Below, piece by piece: positions 38,769 through 46,750 of a stretch of 64,000 nucleotides of DNA. How positions within the stretch are numbered: position 1 is the stretch's first letter; each line of letters opens with the position of its first letter. Source of the stretch: Nocardia nova (GTDB taxonomy: Bacteria; Actinomycetota; Actinomycetes; Mycobacteriales; Mycobacteriaceae). The notes below the pieces were generated by a model that was not told where the DNA came from, made no database searches, and saw only the letters and a list, made by a program, of their open reading frames with translations. The position numbers were made by a program, and so were the translations under genes. Location of the stretch: assembly GCF_002933465.1 (NCBI RefSeq), contig NZ_PSZE01000001.1, forward strand, positions 471,336-535,335, written 5' to 3'.

Positions 38769-40118
38769 TCATGTGCGCGATGTACCTGCAGTCGAGGAAA
38801 AGGTGAGAGTCAGTTCCAGCCCCCCGTCCGGGTGGTTGGCTGCGGTGAGGACTGCCTGGTTGCGTGCCGCGAGAGTCGCTGCGATAGCCAGCCCCAGACC
38901 ACTGCCGCCACGGGTGCGCGCGGTGTCGGCGCGAGTGAACCGTTCGAACATCGTCGGCAGGAACTCGGGAGCGACGCCCGGACCGTGGTCACGGATTGCC
39001 ACGTGCACGGTCGCTGCGTCGGTGCGCGTAGCCCGGATCGAAATCGGTGGGGCACCGTGTTGGAAGGCGTTGTCGAGAATGTTGGTGAGGATGCGGTCGA
39101 GGTCATCGGGATCGGCGCGCACGCTGAGACCGGGGGCGGTGTCGATCGTGATCACCCCGGCGGCCTGGCGGTGGCGGGCGACCACAGTATCCAGGAGCGG
39201 CCCCAGCACGATGTCGGGAAGCGGTGCGTCGGGGTCGCGGGGTGTGGCGGTGGCGGTCAGCATGGCGCGCGCCAGCCGTGACAGGCGTTCCACCTCGACG
39301 AGTCCCGAGCGCAGGGCGGTGGTGAGTTCGTCGTTGCTGCGCGGGCGGCGCAGGGCGAGTTCGAGTTCGGTGGTCAGCAACCCGAGCGGAGTACGCAGTT
39401 CGTGTCCGGCGTCGGCGACGAATCGGCGCTCGCGGTCCACAGCCTCGTGCAGCCGGGCCAGTAGATCATTGAAAGTCGTTCCCAGCCGCGATATCTCGTC
39501 ATGTGCACGTGGGACGGGTAGCCGGGCGGCGGTGTCGGTGTCGGTGATGGTGGCCGCGCGGGCGCGCATGCGCTCCACCGGCCGCAGCGCCGCCGTCGCC
39601 AGCAGGTAGGCGCCGATCGCTGCCGCGATCAACACCAACGGAAACCCGACGGCAAGCTCACGCGACAGGTCGGCCACGGCGGCGTCGCGGTCGGCGAGGC
39701 TCTCGGCAACTACCACAACCTTGCCGCCCGAGGTGCCGGCGGCGGCCAGACGAACCGGCCCCGCGAGCCCCGCCAATGCCGGACGATCGACGATCACCGT
39801 TCCATCTCCGACGCTGCGCAGTTCAGCCGTCGACAACGCCGCGGGCCCCGGCGGCTGCTGAGTGCTCGCCACCACTTCGCCTGTGCTGGTGATGATTTGG
39901 ATCGCGGTGTCTTGACTGGGCCCGGGCAGGTCCGGTTCGGGCGAGGCCGCCGCCGGCCGCAGTTCGGCGAGCTGGTACTCCAGCGATTCCGTCACCGCGT
40001 TGTCCAGGAACGAGCGCATGTGCGTGACAGTGACGAATCCGATGACAGCCAGGACGATCGCCATCATCGCCACGAATGCGGCGGTGAGCCGGATACGGAT
40101 GGGCCAACGGCGAATCAT
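38769..40118 (-). CDS. Sensor histidine kinase
   Basis: 449 residues. Two membrane helices (about 11–32 and 160–178) flank an extracytoplasmic domain, followed by HAMP, the phosphoacceptor site in DAGHELRTPLG, and an ATPase domain (ILDNAFQHG, DHGPGV, GGSGLGLAI). The start overlaps the response-regulator stop by ATGA. The signal is unknown; the island context suggests metal or envelope stress. Confidence 0.95.
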   Translation of the reverse strand: MIRRWPIRIRLTAAFVAMMAIVLAVIGFVTVTHMRSFLDNAVTESLEYQLAELRPAAASPEPDLPGPSQDTAIQIITSTGEVVASTQQPPGPAALSTAELRSVGDGTVIVDRPALAGLAGPVRLAAAGTSGGKVVVVAESLADRDAAVADLSRELAVGFPLVLIAAAIGAYLLATAALRPVERMRARAATITDTDTAARLPVPRAHDEISRLGTTFNDLLARLHEAVDRERRFVADAGHELRTPLGLLTTELELALRRPRSNDELTTALRSGLVEVERLSRLARAMLTATATPRDPDAPLPDIVLGPLLDTVVARHRQAAGVITIDTAPGLSVRADPDDLDRILTNILDNAFQHGAPPISIRATRTDAATVHVAIRDHGPGVAPEFLPTMFERFTRADTARTRGGSGLGLAIAATLAARNQAVLTAANHPDGGLELTLTFSSTAGTSRT

Positions 40119-40813
40119 GATGCGCCACTGGCGCTTCGGCCACCATCGGGGCGCAGACGGTAGCCCGCACCGCGCACGGTTTCCAGGGAGCTGACGCCGA
40201 AGGGACGGTCGATCTTGTCACGCAAGCTGCGGATGTGCACATCGACGACGTTGGAGCGTGACTCGTAGGCGAAGTCCCAGCAGTGCTCGGTGAGCACCTC
40301 GCGAGTCAGAACCATCCCCGGCTGGCGGGCGAACATCTCCAGCAGAGCGAATTCCTTGGCGGTGAGCGTGATTTCGACGTCCGAGCGCCAGCAGCGCCGC
40401 CCGGCGGTGTCGACGCGCAAGTTCCCCAGCGACAGCACGGTCGGTCGCGGTATGGGTCCGCGCCGGATCAATGCGCGCAGACGAGCGAGAAGTTCGTCGA
40501 GGTGGAACGGTTTGGTCAGGTAGTCGTCGGCGCCCTCGTCGAGGCCGGTGACCCGGTCGGCGACCGCACCGCGGGCGGTCAGCATCAGCACCGGAACCCA
40601 TACCGCTTCGCGGCGTAGCCTCCGGCACACCTCGAACCCGTCGTAGCCGGGCAGCATCACATCCAGCACGACCGCGTCATAGGCGCGGCTGACCGCTGCA
40701 CCGTATCCGTCGGGCCCGTCGGCGGCCACATCGACCGCATACCCCTCCTCGGCCATGCCGCGGCGCAGCAGGGAGGCCATTTTCGGTTCGTCCTCGACGA
40801 CCAGCACGCGCAT
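40115..40813 (-). CDS. OmpR-family response regulator
   Basis: 232 residues. Receiver domain with VVEDEP, phosphoacceptor Asp in VVLDVMLPGYDG and the conserved Lys in YLTKPFHLDELLAR; C-terminal winged helix with SNVVDVHIRSLRDKI. Divergent from the DUF1259 lipoprotein gene, which is a natural target. Confidence 0.96.
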   Translation of the reverse strand: MRVLVVEDEPKMASLLRRGMAEEGYAVDVAADGPDGYGAAVSRAYDAVVLDVMLPGYDGFEVCRRLRREAVWVPVLMLTARGAVADRVTGLDEGADDYLTKPFHLDELLARLRALIRRGPIPRPTVLSLGNLRVDTAGRRCWRSDVEITLTAKEFALLEMFARQPGMVLTREVLTEHCWDFAYESRSNVVDVHIRSLRDKIDRPFGVSSLETVRGAGYRLRPDGGRSASGAS

Positions 40814-40833
40814 GACAGACGTTCCCTTCCGGA

Positions 40834-40850
40834 CTTCATCCTGGCTTCAT
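40834..40850. promoter_or_regulatory. Direct repeat, candidate response-regulator site
   Basis: CTTCAT occurs at 40834–40839 and 40845–40850, spaced 11 bp start to start, about one helical turn, between the divergent response-regulator and lipoprotein genes. Such direct repeats are typical OmpR-family sites. Confidence 0.5.
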
Positions 40851-40922
40851 GAAGAGCCGATAGACCTGTGCGTGCGGTCACAACCTCTGACCTACATCTA
40901 CTCCACAACGACGGGAAACACC

Positions 40923-41909
40923 ATGACCGGTTCCGCACAGCCCGCCCGTCGATGCGCCGCCGCGGTGGCCGCGGCGCTGCTGGTGACGGCAGTGGCGGCG
41001 TGCTCGAACACCGGAGGCGGCACCACTACCAGTTCCACTACGACCAGCACCGCGGCTCCGCACGACCACACCCCGACCGCCACCACAACCGCGGACTGGA
41101 AACCGGTCACCGACATCCTCGGCCGCACCGGCAAACTCGGCGACGGCAACACCGTGTACCGCATCCCGCTGGTGCGTTCGGACCTGCAGGTCACCACCGG
41201 CGGCGTCGCGATCAAACCCGGCCTGTCGCTCGGCGGTTACGCGGCATTCGGCAAGTACGACGACACCACTCTTCTCATGGGCGACCTCGTCGTCACCGAG
41301 GACGAACTACCCCGCGTCACCGACGCCCTGCACGCACACGGCATCGACCAAACCGCCCTGCACAAACACCTCCTCGAACAATCCCCGCCCGTCTGGTGGA
41401 CCCATATCCACGCCATGGGCGACCCCGCTCAACTAGCCACAAACCTCAAAGCCGCATTGGATGCCACCGCCATCCCCGCCCCAGCGGCACCACCGGCCCA
41501 GCAACCACCCGTGGACATCGACACCGCCGGCGTCGACGCCGCGCTCGGCCGCACCGGAACCGCCGACGGCGGCCTGTACAAATTCACCATCGCCCGCGCC
41601 GAAACGATCGTCGACGACAACCACGTCGTCCCGTCGAGTTTCGGCGACACCACCACCATCAACTTCCAGCCCACCGGCGACGGCAAAGCCGCGATCAACG
41701 GCGACTTCGTCCTCACCGCAGCCGAAGTGAACCCGGTCATCCAAGCTCTGCGCAGAGGCGGGATCAACATCATCGAGGTACACAACCACTCCCTCACCGA
41801 CAACCCGCGACTGTTCTACCTGCACTACTGGGCCGTCGACAACGCCGTGACCCTCGCCCACGGCCTACGCGCCGCCCTCGACGCCACACACCTCACCCCG
41901 GCCAAATAG
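40923..41909 (+). CDS. Lipoprotein with two DUF1259 domains (LppY/LpqO-like)
   Basis: 328 residues; lipobox in LLVTAVAAC followed by a Thr/Ser-rich linker. Two DUF1259 copies follow: residues about 60–180 (VTDILGRTGKLGDGNTVYRI, WWTHIHAMGDPAQLA) and 200–325 (VDAALGRTGTADGGLYKFTI, LFYLHYWAVDNAVTLA). Each has the conserved histidines in the H…H pattern. Anchored on the outer face of the membrane; function unknown. Confidence 0.88.
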   Translation: MTGSAQPARRCAAAVAAALLVTAVAACSNTGGGTTTSSTTTSTAAPHDHTPTATTTADWKPVTDILGRTGKLGDGNTVYRIPLVRSDLQVTTGGVAIKPGLSLGGYAAFGKYDDTTLLMGDLVVTEDELPRVTDALHAHGIDQTALHKHLLEQSPPVWWTHIHAMGDPAQLATNLKAALDATAIPAPAAPPAQQPPVDIDTAGVDAALGRTGTADGGLYKFTIARAETIVDDNHVVPSSFGDTTTINFQPTGDGKAAINGDFVLTAAEVNPVIQALRRGGINIIEVHNHSLTDNPRLFYLHYWAVDNAVTLAHGLRAALDATHLTPAK

Positions 41910-41918
41910 ACGCGCGCC

Positions 41919-42287
41919 ATGACCACCACCGTCGCCGACGCAGTCATCAGCCACCCGCACATCCTGCTCACCGCACTCATCACCGGCGCGATCACACTCC
42001 CACTGGCGCTGTGGCGACTGGGACGCCACGCCTGGACCGACGCGATCGCCGTCACCCTGATCACCGGCGCAGCCGTATGGCTGTGGCGCACCAGCGCCAA
42101 CCTGCCCCAACTCAACACCGACGGACTGCGCGGATTCTCCGCCAACGACTGGCTCGCACCCGTACTCACCTACGTCGCGCTATCGCTCTACACCGCGCTG
42201 CGACCCGTACGAGACCTCCACCGCTACAACCAAGCCCGCGCCCTCGCCGTGCTCGCGGCCCTCGCGGTCAACGTGATCGTCATCTGA
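41919..42287 (+). CDS. Small membrane protein, unknown
   Basis: 122 residues with four likely membrane helices (ILLTALITGAITLPLALW, DAIAVTLITGAAVWLW, APVLTYVALSLYTAL, ALAVLAALAVNVIVI). It follows the DUF1259 gene by 9 bp and is probably co-transcribed. No family recognised. Confidence 0.65.
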   Translation: MTTTVADAVISHPHILLTALITGAITLPLALWRLGRHAWTDAIAVTLITGAAVWLWRTSANLPQLNTDGLRGFSANDWLAPVLTYVALSLYTALRPVRDLHRYNQARALAVLAALAVNVIVI

Positions 42288-42359
42288 CTCGGCCGGTTGA
42301 CCCCGATCGAATACGAAACCATCATGACCACAGCAGCCGAGCAGGCTGTCTAACCCCTG

Positions 42360-42651
42360 TCACCTGATCGTGCAGCAGCCCCCTCGGTCCGCAGTCGCCG
42401 GTTGAACGATTCGACGAAGCCGTTGTTCCAAGGCGTGCCCGGTGGAATGTAGGAGATCCCGACCCGATCCGCGCAAAACCGTTGCAGGGCAACCGAAATC
42501 ATCTCCGGACCGTTGTCCATCCGCAGCATCCTCGGCGGCCCGCCGGTAGCGGCGAACACCGTCTCCAGCTCGGCGACCAGCCGCTCGGCGGTGATCGACC
42601 GTTCCACCACGTGCAGCAGAGATTCGCGGGTGTGTTCGTCGATCATCGGGC
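42360..42651 (-). mobile_element. IS3-family transposase fragment
   Basis: Reading leftward, LRMDNGPEMISVALQRFCAD and GTPWNNGFVESFNRRLRTE are the second aspartate and the glutamate region of an IS3 OrfB integrase core. The first part of the transposase and the end of the gene are missing, and no terminal repeats are seen. It abuts the truncated integrase. Confidence 0.8.
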
Positions 42652-43488
42652 ATGTTCCGCTACGCCGTCCGCAAGGGCGCACTGAGCGTCAACCCGGTTC
42701 GCGAATCACAACTCGCGAAGAACATCGAGACCAAGGGGCGCACCGGCGGAGCCCGAGACATCACCGTCGAGGAACTGCGCTTCATCCTCACCGCCGTGCG
42801 GACATCCGAACTCCCCTGTCCCCGAAAGCTTTCAAAGGCCAAAGGCACCCGCAAGACACCGGTGAAGTCCTACACCCCGCCTACCGTCGCCAACTACTGC
42901 GAAGTCGCCGACCTCGCCGACTGGGTGACGTTGCTCGCGGCAACAGGCCTGCGCCGTAGCCAAATCCTGGGCCTGCTGTGGACAGACATCGACCTCGAAC
43001 GCCGAACACTTCGGACGAGCGGAAAAGTTATTCGCGTCACAGGAAAGGGCCTTCAGCGCATCGAGAAGGACGATGACCCCAAGAACCGCCGGGGAATCAT
43101 CGCGTTGCCCGAGTTCGCAGTGGAGATGTTGAAGCGCCGTAGAGCCGCCCTGGCCGCACGCAGGCTGGCGTCCCCGCCCGATCCCGAGGCCGGAGTACTG
43201 GACCTCGTTTTCCCCTCAGCCGTGTGGACGCTGCGCGATCCACAGAACGTCGGCCACGAGTGGCAACGCGTCCGGGATGCGCTCGGTATCCCCGACGACA
43301 TCACCGCGCACAGTTTCCGCGGCGCCGTGGCCACCATCCTCGACGACGCCGGATTGTCGGCACGAGTCACCGCGGACGTCCTGATGCACGTCGATCCGGC
43401 CACGACCCAACGGCGCTACATGGCTCGCGGACGCGCCCACCAGGCTGCTGCCGATGCGCTCGATCGCCCTGTCAGCGGAACGCGCTGA
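42652..43488 (+). pseudogene. N-terminally truncated tyrosine integrase of element 1
   Basis: The frame starts inside the core-binding domain (MFRYAVRKGALSVNPV) and has no arm-binding N-terminus. The catalytic domain is otherwise whole: ATGLRRSQILGLLW (Arg I), HSFRGAV (His, Arg II; usual HxLRH) and RRYMARG (Tyr). Sequence upstream is an IS3 fragment, so the insertion or a deletion removed the start. Probably inactive. It ends 95 bp before att2. Confidence 0.75.
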
Positions 43489-43510
43489 CCTGCGACGTCA
43501 GCCGAATTAG

Positions 43511-43626
43511 GTGGGAATTCGTTGTGACTTCGGCCCTGGTCCGAATTACGAGAGCCGGAAACCGGCTCTACCAGGAAGTGTGGAGCCGCCTGGGGGAATC
43601 GAACCCCCGACCTTTTCATTACGAGT
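43511..43626. repeat. att2: junction between elements 1 and 2
   Basis: Bases 43583–43626 are 44 bp identical to the tRNA-Thr gene (50863–50906), from the anticodon loop to the 3' end. Bases 43511–43582 match the flank of att1, including hairpin AGAGCCGG/CCGGCTCT at 43551–43569, probably the integrase terminator. This is the left attachment site of element 2. Confidence 0.92.
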
Positions 43627-43754
43627 TATGTTCATCGAATTACCGCCGCATACCGACCCTTACCGGCGACTACCGCAAAACACCGTCTGAACTGGGATTA
43701 CAGTACCGCACTGTACCGGCGATTCACTCGAAAATACCGGTGCATACTTTCGCC

Positions 43755-43784
43755 GTGCGGACTGTGTGCGGACTGGTGCGGACT
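43755..43784. repeat. Three arm-type repeats near the left att site
   Basis: GTGCGGACT occurs at 43755–43763, 43766–43774 and 43776–43784. The same 9-mer is found twice beside the right att (50793–50812) and at 49464–49472 at the start of the integrase, suggesting integrase arm sites. Confidence 0.65.
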
Positions 43785-44050
43785 CACAGCCGGTTCCGAG
43801 TCGCTGATCAGTGCGGCACATCGTCGGTTCCGTCGGCGGCCCGCCGTCGCAACCCGCGCGGTGGGATCGGACCCGTTCGTTCCGCTCCGGCTCATGCTGC
43901 GCTCTCCTTGCTCCTCTGGTCGGTCTGGTGGGTGTGGGTCTGGTCGGCGGGCGCATGTGCGCACATGCGTTGTCGGCGGGGTCAATTCGTGCCCGTTCGA
44001 GCAACGGCCGGGTACGAACAGTTCGGCGGGGTCCGTCCCGCTCCGATCGG

Positions 44051-44452
44051 TCACCGCTTCGCCTCGGTCGCGGCCCGCTCCCACGCCTCGAACGCCGACC
44101 AGCGCCACGCCGACGCGGCCACCCCGGCGGGGGAGGTCAGCCCGTGGTCGGCGAGCCAGTCGATATAGGCATCGTGGTGGCGCTGGGAGGCCACCTCTTC
44201 GCGCCAGTGCGAGAACGGGATCGGCCGCGCCGGGGCGCTCGCGCGGGAGGCGTACGGGTTCGCCTGCCACTCTGCGCCGTACGCGGCGTCCCGCTCGTCG
44301 TCGGTCTGCGGGGTGGCAGGGACGTCGTCGAGCCACCGGCGGAATGCGCTCGGCCGCAACCGCTTCGGCACGCTCTCGAACGTGAGGATGCCGGGACGGC
44401 GGACGGCCGCCGCGTGCGCCGGGTCGTGGGGCTGTGCGAGTCGAGCCATCAC
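44051..44452 (-). CDS. Unknown element-2 protein, 133 residues
   Basis: Soluble protein with many Trp and Ala residues (FRRWLDDVPATPQTDDERDA, HHDAYIDWLADHGL). Its start overlaps the stop of the small-terminase-like gene by ATGA, which supports it being real. No family recognised. Confidence 0.6.
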   Translation of the reverse strand: MMARLAQPHDPAHAAAVRRPGILTFESVPKRLRPSAFRRWLDDVPATPQTDDERDAAYGAEWQANPYASRASAPARPIPFSHWREEVASQRHHDAYIDWLADHGLTSPAGVAASAWRWSAFEAWERAATEAKR

Positions 44453-44889
44453 CGGGCCGCCTTGCCTCGGCCGCGCCGCGCTGCCGCCGCCGCATTGCGC
44501 CCGCTGTTCGGCGCGCCGTCCCCGCCGGTGCCGCCGTAGACGCCGCGCGGGCCGGGCTGGCCGCCGTGGAGCATCGCGCCACCGGCGACGGCCTCACGTA
44601 TCCGGCGGTCGATCAGCACCGACAGCCGAGACAGGGTGAGCCGCTGTTGCCGGACTTCCACGCTCGCCGGGTTGACCTTCACCGTGCCCGCTGCCGTGGT
44701 CAGCATCGCGCCGTTGGCGTCGAGGTCGGTTTGTAGCTCGGCGATCAGATCCACCGTCGCGGCGGCCTGCGTGATCAGCACCGTGTCGTCGTGCTCGAGG
44801 ATCACCCCGGCCTCGGCCGCCTTGTCGGCGTAGAACTTCGCCAGCTCGGCACCGGTGCCCGTCTTCGGTCGCGCTTTCGCGTTCGCCAT
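44449..44889 (-). CDS. P27-like small terminase subunit
   Basis: 146 residues. The central block AGTVKVNPASVEVRQQRLTL followed by LIDRRIREA resembles the P27 small-terminase family, and the N-terminal half is helical (LIAELQTDLDANGAML). The tail is Gly/Arg-rich. A satellite carrying only a small terminase could redirect a helper phage's packaging. Evidence is pattern similarity, not a search. Confidence 0.6.
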   Translation of the reverse strand: MANAKARPKTGTGAELAKFYADKAAEAGVILEHDDTVLITQAAATVDLIAELQTDLDANGAMLTTAAGTVKVNPASVEVRQQRLTLSRLSVLIDRRIREAVAGGAMLHGGQPGPRGVYGGTGGDGAPNSGRNAAAAARRGRGKAAR

Positions 44890-45311
44890 GTTCGCCCCGC
44901 TCTCGATCGTGTACCACTACGGGGTACACGTACCTACCAGCGTCGCACGGCGTGTCAAAAATGGCCGGGGTTCGCGTCGCGCTCGGCGAGGATGCCGAGA
45001 CGAAAACCTCATGGCGGCAATGGATCTCACGCCAGTGGCGGCGCTAGAGGGCTTGCGGGAGGCCCCGCGTGCGGGTCGAGGACCATTCCGCGGGAGCTGA
45101 AACCGCAGGTCAGGGCGTTTTCGTTGTGGTGATTCCGTACGTTACGACCGGCTCACGCGGGGAAGGGCAGTACGCGGCTGCCCTCCGTGCGAACGGGCGG
45201 GGAGGGGTCCCACCCCCGGAGTCCGGTTCCATCTACAACAGCAGCCCCGACCCGCCACACCCGCAGGTGCCGTAATCGGGGCTGTGCGCCACGCTGAGCG
45301 ACGAACCGAAC
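44890..45311. other. Intergenic region of element 2 with hairpins
   Basis: No gene. Two hairpins that could end transcription of the replication operon: GGGCAG/CTGCCC (45165–45183) and AGCCCCGA/TCGGGGCT (45243–45283). Confidence 0.5.
44909..44929. promoter_or_regulatory. Inverted repeat before the terminase-like gene
   Basis: GTGTACC (44909–44915) and GGTACAC (44923–44929) form a perfect palindrome with a 7-nt centre, 20 bp upstream of the start. Likely a repressor site for the late-type genes. Confidence 0.5.
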
Positions 45312-45500
45312 TCACTTGAGGTATCGGCCGAAACCGCGCTCATATCCGTGTTCGCCGGGCTTCCACTCCTCGGACTGTTTGCGCGTGTGCTCGTCGCCGT
45401 CGCGCTTGGCCTGCTCGTCGGCCGCCTCGGCGTCGGTCCGGCGTCGGCCGGTGCTGCGGTAGTGCTCGGTCAGATACTCGCCGAATCCCTTGCCGCTCAT
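45312..45500 (-). CDS. Small charged element-2 protein, 62 residues
   Basis: Repeats a pattern at both ends: KGFGEYLTEHY near the start and ERGFGRYLK at the end, with a charged middle (RTDAEAADEQAKRDGDEHT). The start overlaps the upstream gene by ATGA. Function unknown. Confidence 0.6.
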   Translation of the reverse strand: MSGKGFGEYLTEHYRSTGRRRTDAEAADEQAKRDGDEHTRKQSEEWKPGEHGYERGFGRYLK

Positions 45501-46501
45501 GCTGCTACCTCACTCTCTGTGATCCCGGCCGGTGCCGGACGATTGCGCAGCCACCACACCAGCGCGGCGGACGCGCCGACCACGTAGGTCGGCATGGCGA
45601 CCTCTACCCACTGCGACCCCCAGGTGTTCGCCTCGGTGCCGGTGGTGTCGGCATCGGCGATCAGCTGACCGGGATGGCGCGGACTGAATCCGTGCGCGAG
45701 CGCCACCGCGACCCAGCGCCGGGCCGACTGGATTTCCGACCACCGCGCTACCGACCCCTGCCACACTCGCCACGCCTCGGCGACCCCTAGGTCCTCGGCG
45801 TTCAGGATGTCCTCGGCGGTGGCCGATACCGACAGGCCCGCTTCCGCCAAGGTGTCGGCCGCGCTGCCCGCCGTGTCCAGGATCGCTACCGCCTGCTCTG
45901 TGATCAGCGCGTCGAGGTCAGCCAGCCGCTCGAGCACCCGGGCCTGCCGCCTCACCGCGTGCTCGACGTTCAGTTCCTCCCGCATGGTGATGGCAAGCAT
46001 TTCCGCGCTGCCCTGGGGCCGCACGTGCGCGGACCAATGCAGGTGCGGGGCCATCAATTCCGGTACCCGCTGCTTGGCCGATGCCGCGTCCCATGCCTCG
46101 GCCAGTAGGCCCGCTCGGTGCTCGCGCTGGGCCTTGGCTGCCTGCTGCTCGGTTATCTCGGTGATCTCGCCGTCGATCCGGGCGCGCACCTTGCGGGCCG
46201 CCGCGTCGATCCCGTCCAGGGCGAGCACACCGGCGACAGCCGCGCCGATCTCGCCCCGGAGTTCCGTAGCGATGTCCACGCCGCCACCGGCGGACACCCG
46301 GGCCGCTTTCTCGGCCTCGGCCGCCGCTACACGCTCGGTGTGCTCGGCCTGGGCCTGGGCTTCCAGAATCGGCGCGGTCCCTTGGATCGCTGCCGCTTCC
46401 TTCCGGGCCCGCCGGTTCAACGCCGTGACGTTGATGTGGTCGGCGGGCCCTGGCGGGGTGTCCGGGTCGAATCGCTCGCCGGTGTTGTCGATGATGATCA
46501 T
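45497..46501 (-). CDS. Unknown element-2 protein with C-terminal membrane helix
   Basis: 334 residues. Helical and Ala/Glu-rich (ILEAQAQAEHTERVAAAEAE) with a hydrophobic C-terminal segment (MPTYVVGASAALVWWL) that may anchor it in the membrane. It resembles the anchor/SpdA-type proteins of actinomycete elements only in layout. No family recognised. Confidence 0.65.
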   Translation of the reverse strand: MIIIDNTGERFDPDTPPGPADHINVTALNRRARKEAAAIQGTAPILEAQAQAEHTERVAAAEAEKAARVSAGGGVDIATELRGEIGAAVAGVLALDGIDAAARKVRARIDGEITEITEQQAAKAQREHRAGLLAEAWDAASAKQRVPELMAPHLHWSAHVRPQGSAEMLAITMREELNVEHAVRRQARVLERLADLDALITEQAVAILDTAGSAADTLAEAGLSVSATAEDILNAEDLGVAEAWRVWQGSVARWSEIQSARRWVAVALAHGFSPRHPGQLIADADTTGTEANTWGSQWVEVAMPTYVVGASAALVWWLRNRPAPAGITESEVAA

Positions 46502-46572
46502 CTCGGTGTTCCTGTTCTCCTTGTTGATGCCGAATCGGTTCCCTACCTCCTCCCTTTCAGGGAGGTAGGAAC

Positions 46573-46750
46573 CGTGACTTTCGTGCGTGACTTTCCGTGA
46601 CTTACCGCGTGACTTTCTGACCTGCGCTTATGGCAGAAAGTCACGGCTGTTCACCCCTCCCGTGACTTTCGGGCGCTCCCTTTTAGCGTGACTTTCTGAC
46701 CAGCGGTTTCGCCGAGAAAGTCACGGTTTCCATCGCCGGGCGTGACTTTC
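46573..46750. repeat. Iteron array, candidate replication origin of element 2
   Basis: Nine copies of CGTGACTTTC: direct at 46573, 46586, 46596 (one mismatch), 46608, 46661, 46687 and 46741, and inverted at 46636–46645 and 46716–46725. Copies 46608/46636 and 46687/46716 form two hairpins. The array spans the intergenic region and the 3' end of the AAA ATPase gene, whose last residues are coded by it. Short iterons after a rep gene are the layout of satellite origins. Confidence 0.8.

Larger units (their letters stand above)
26624..43626. mobile_element. Element 1: 17-kb integrated island at tRNA-Thr, decayed
   Basis: It is bounded by att1 (26624) and att2 (43583–43626) and ends in a tyrosine integrase (42652–43488) placed beside the right att, as tRNA-targeting elements are. 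Cargo is metal and envelope stress genes. The integrase has lost its N-terminus beside an IS3 fragment, and several cargo genes are broken, so it can hardly move on its own. Confidence 0.75.

Noticed and set aside
43583..43626. Second possible tRNA-Thr gene
   Set aside because: Identity to the real tRNA stops at the anticodon loop; the 5' half is missing.
43698..44597. Minus-strand open frame of 299 codons in element 2
   Set aside because: It overlaps two genes linked by an ATGA overlap in another frame and is Arg/Pro-rich without motifs.
46573..46750. CRISPR-like repeat array
   Set aside because: Repeats are 10 bp, in both orientations, with irregular spacing; they fit iterons better.
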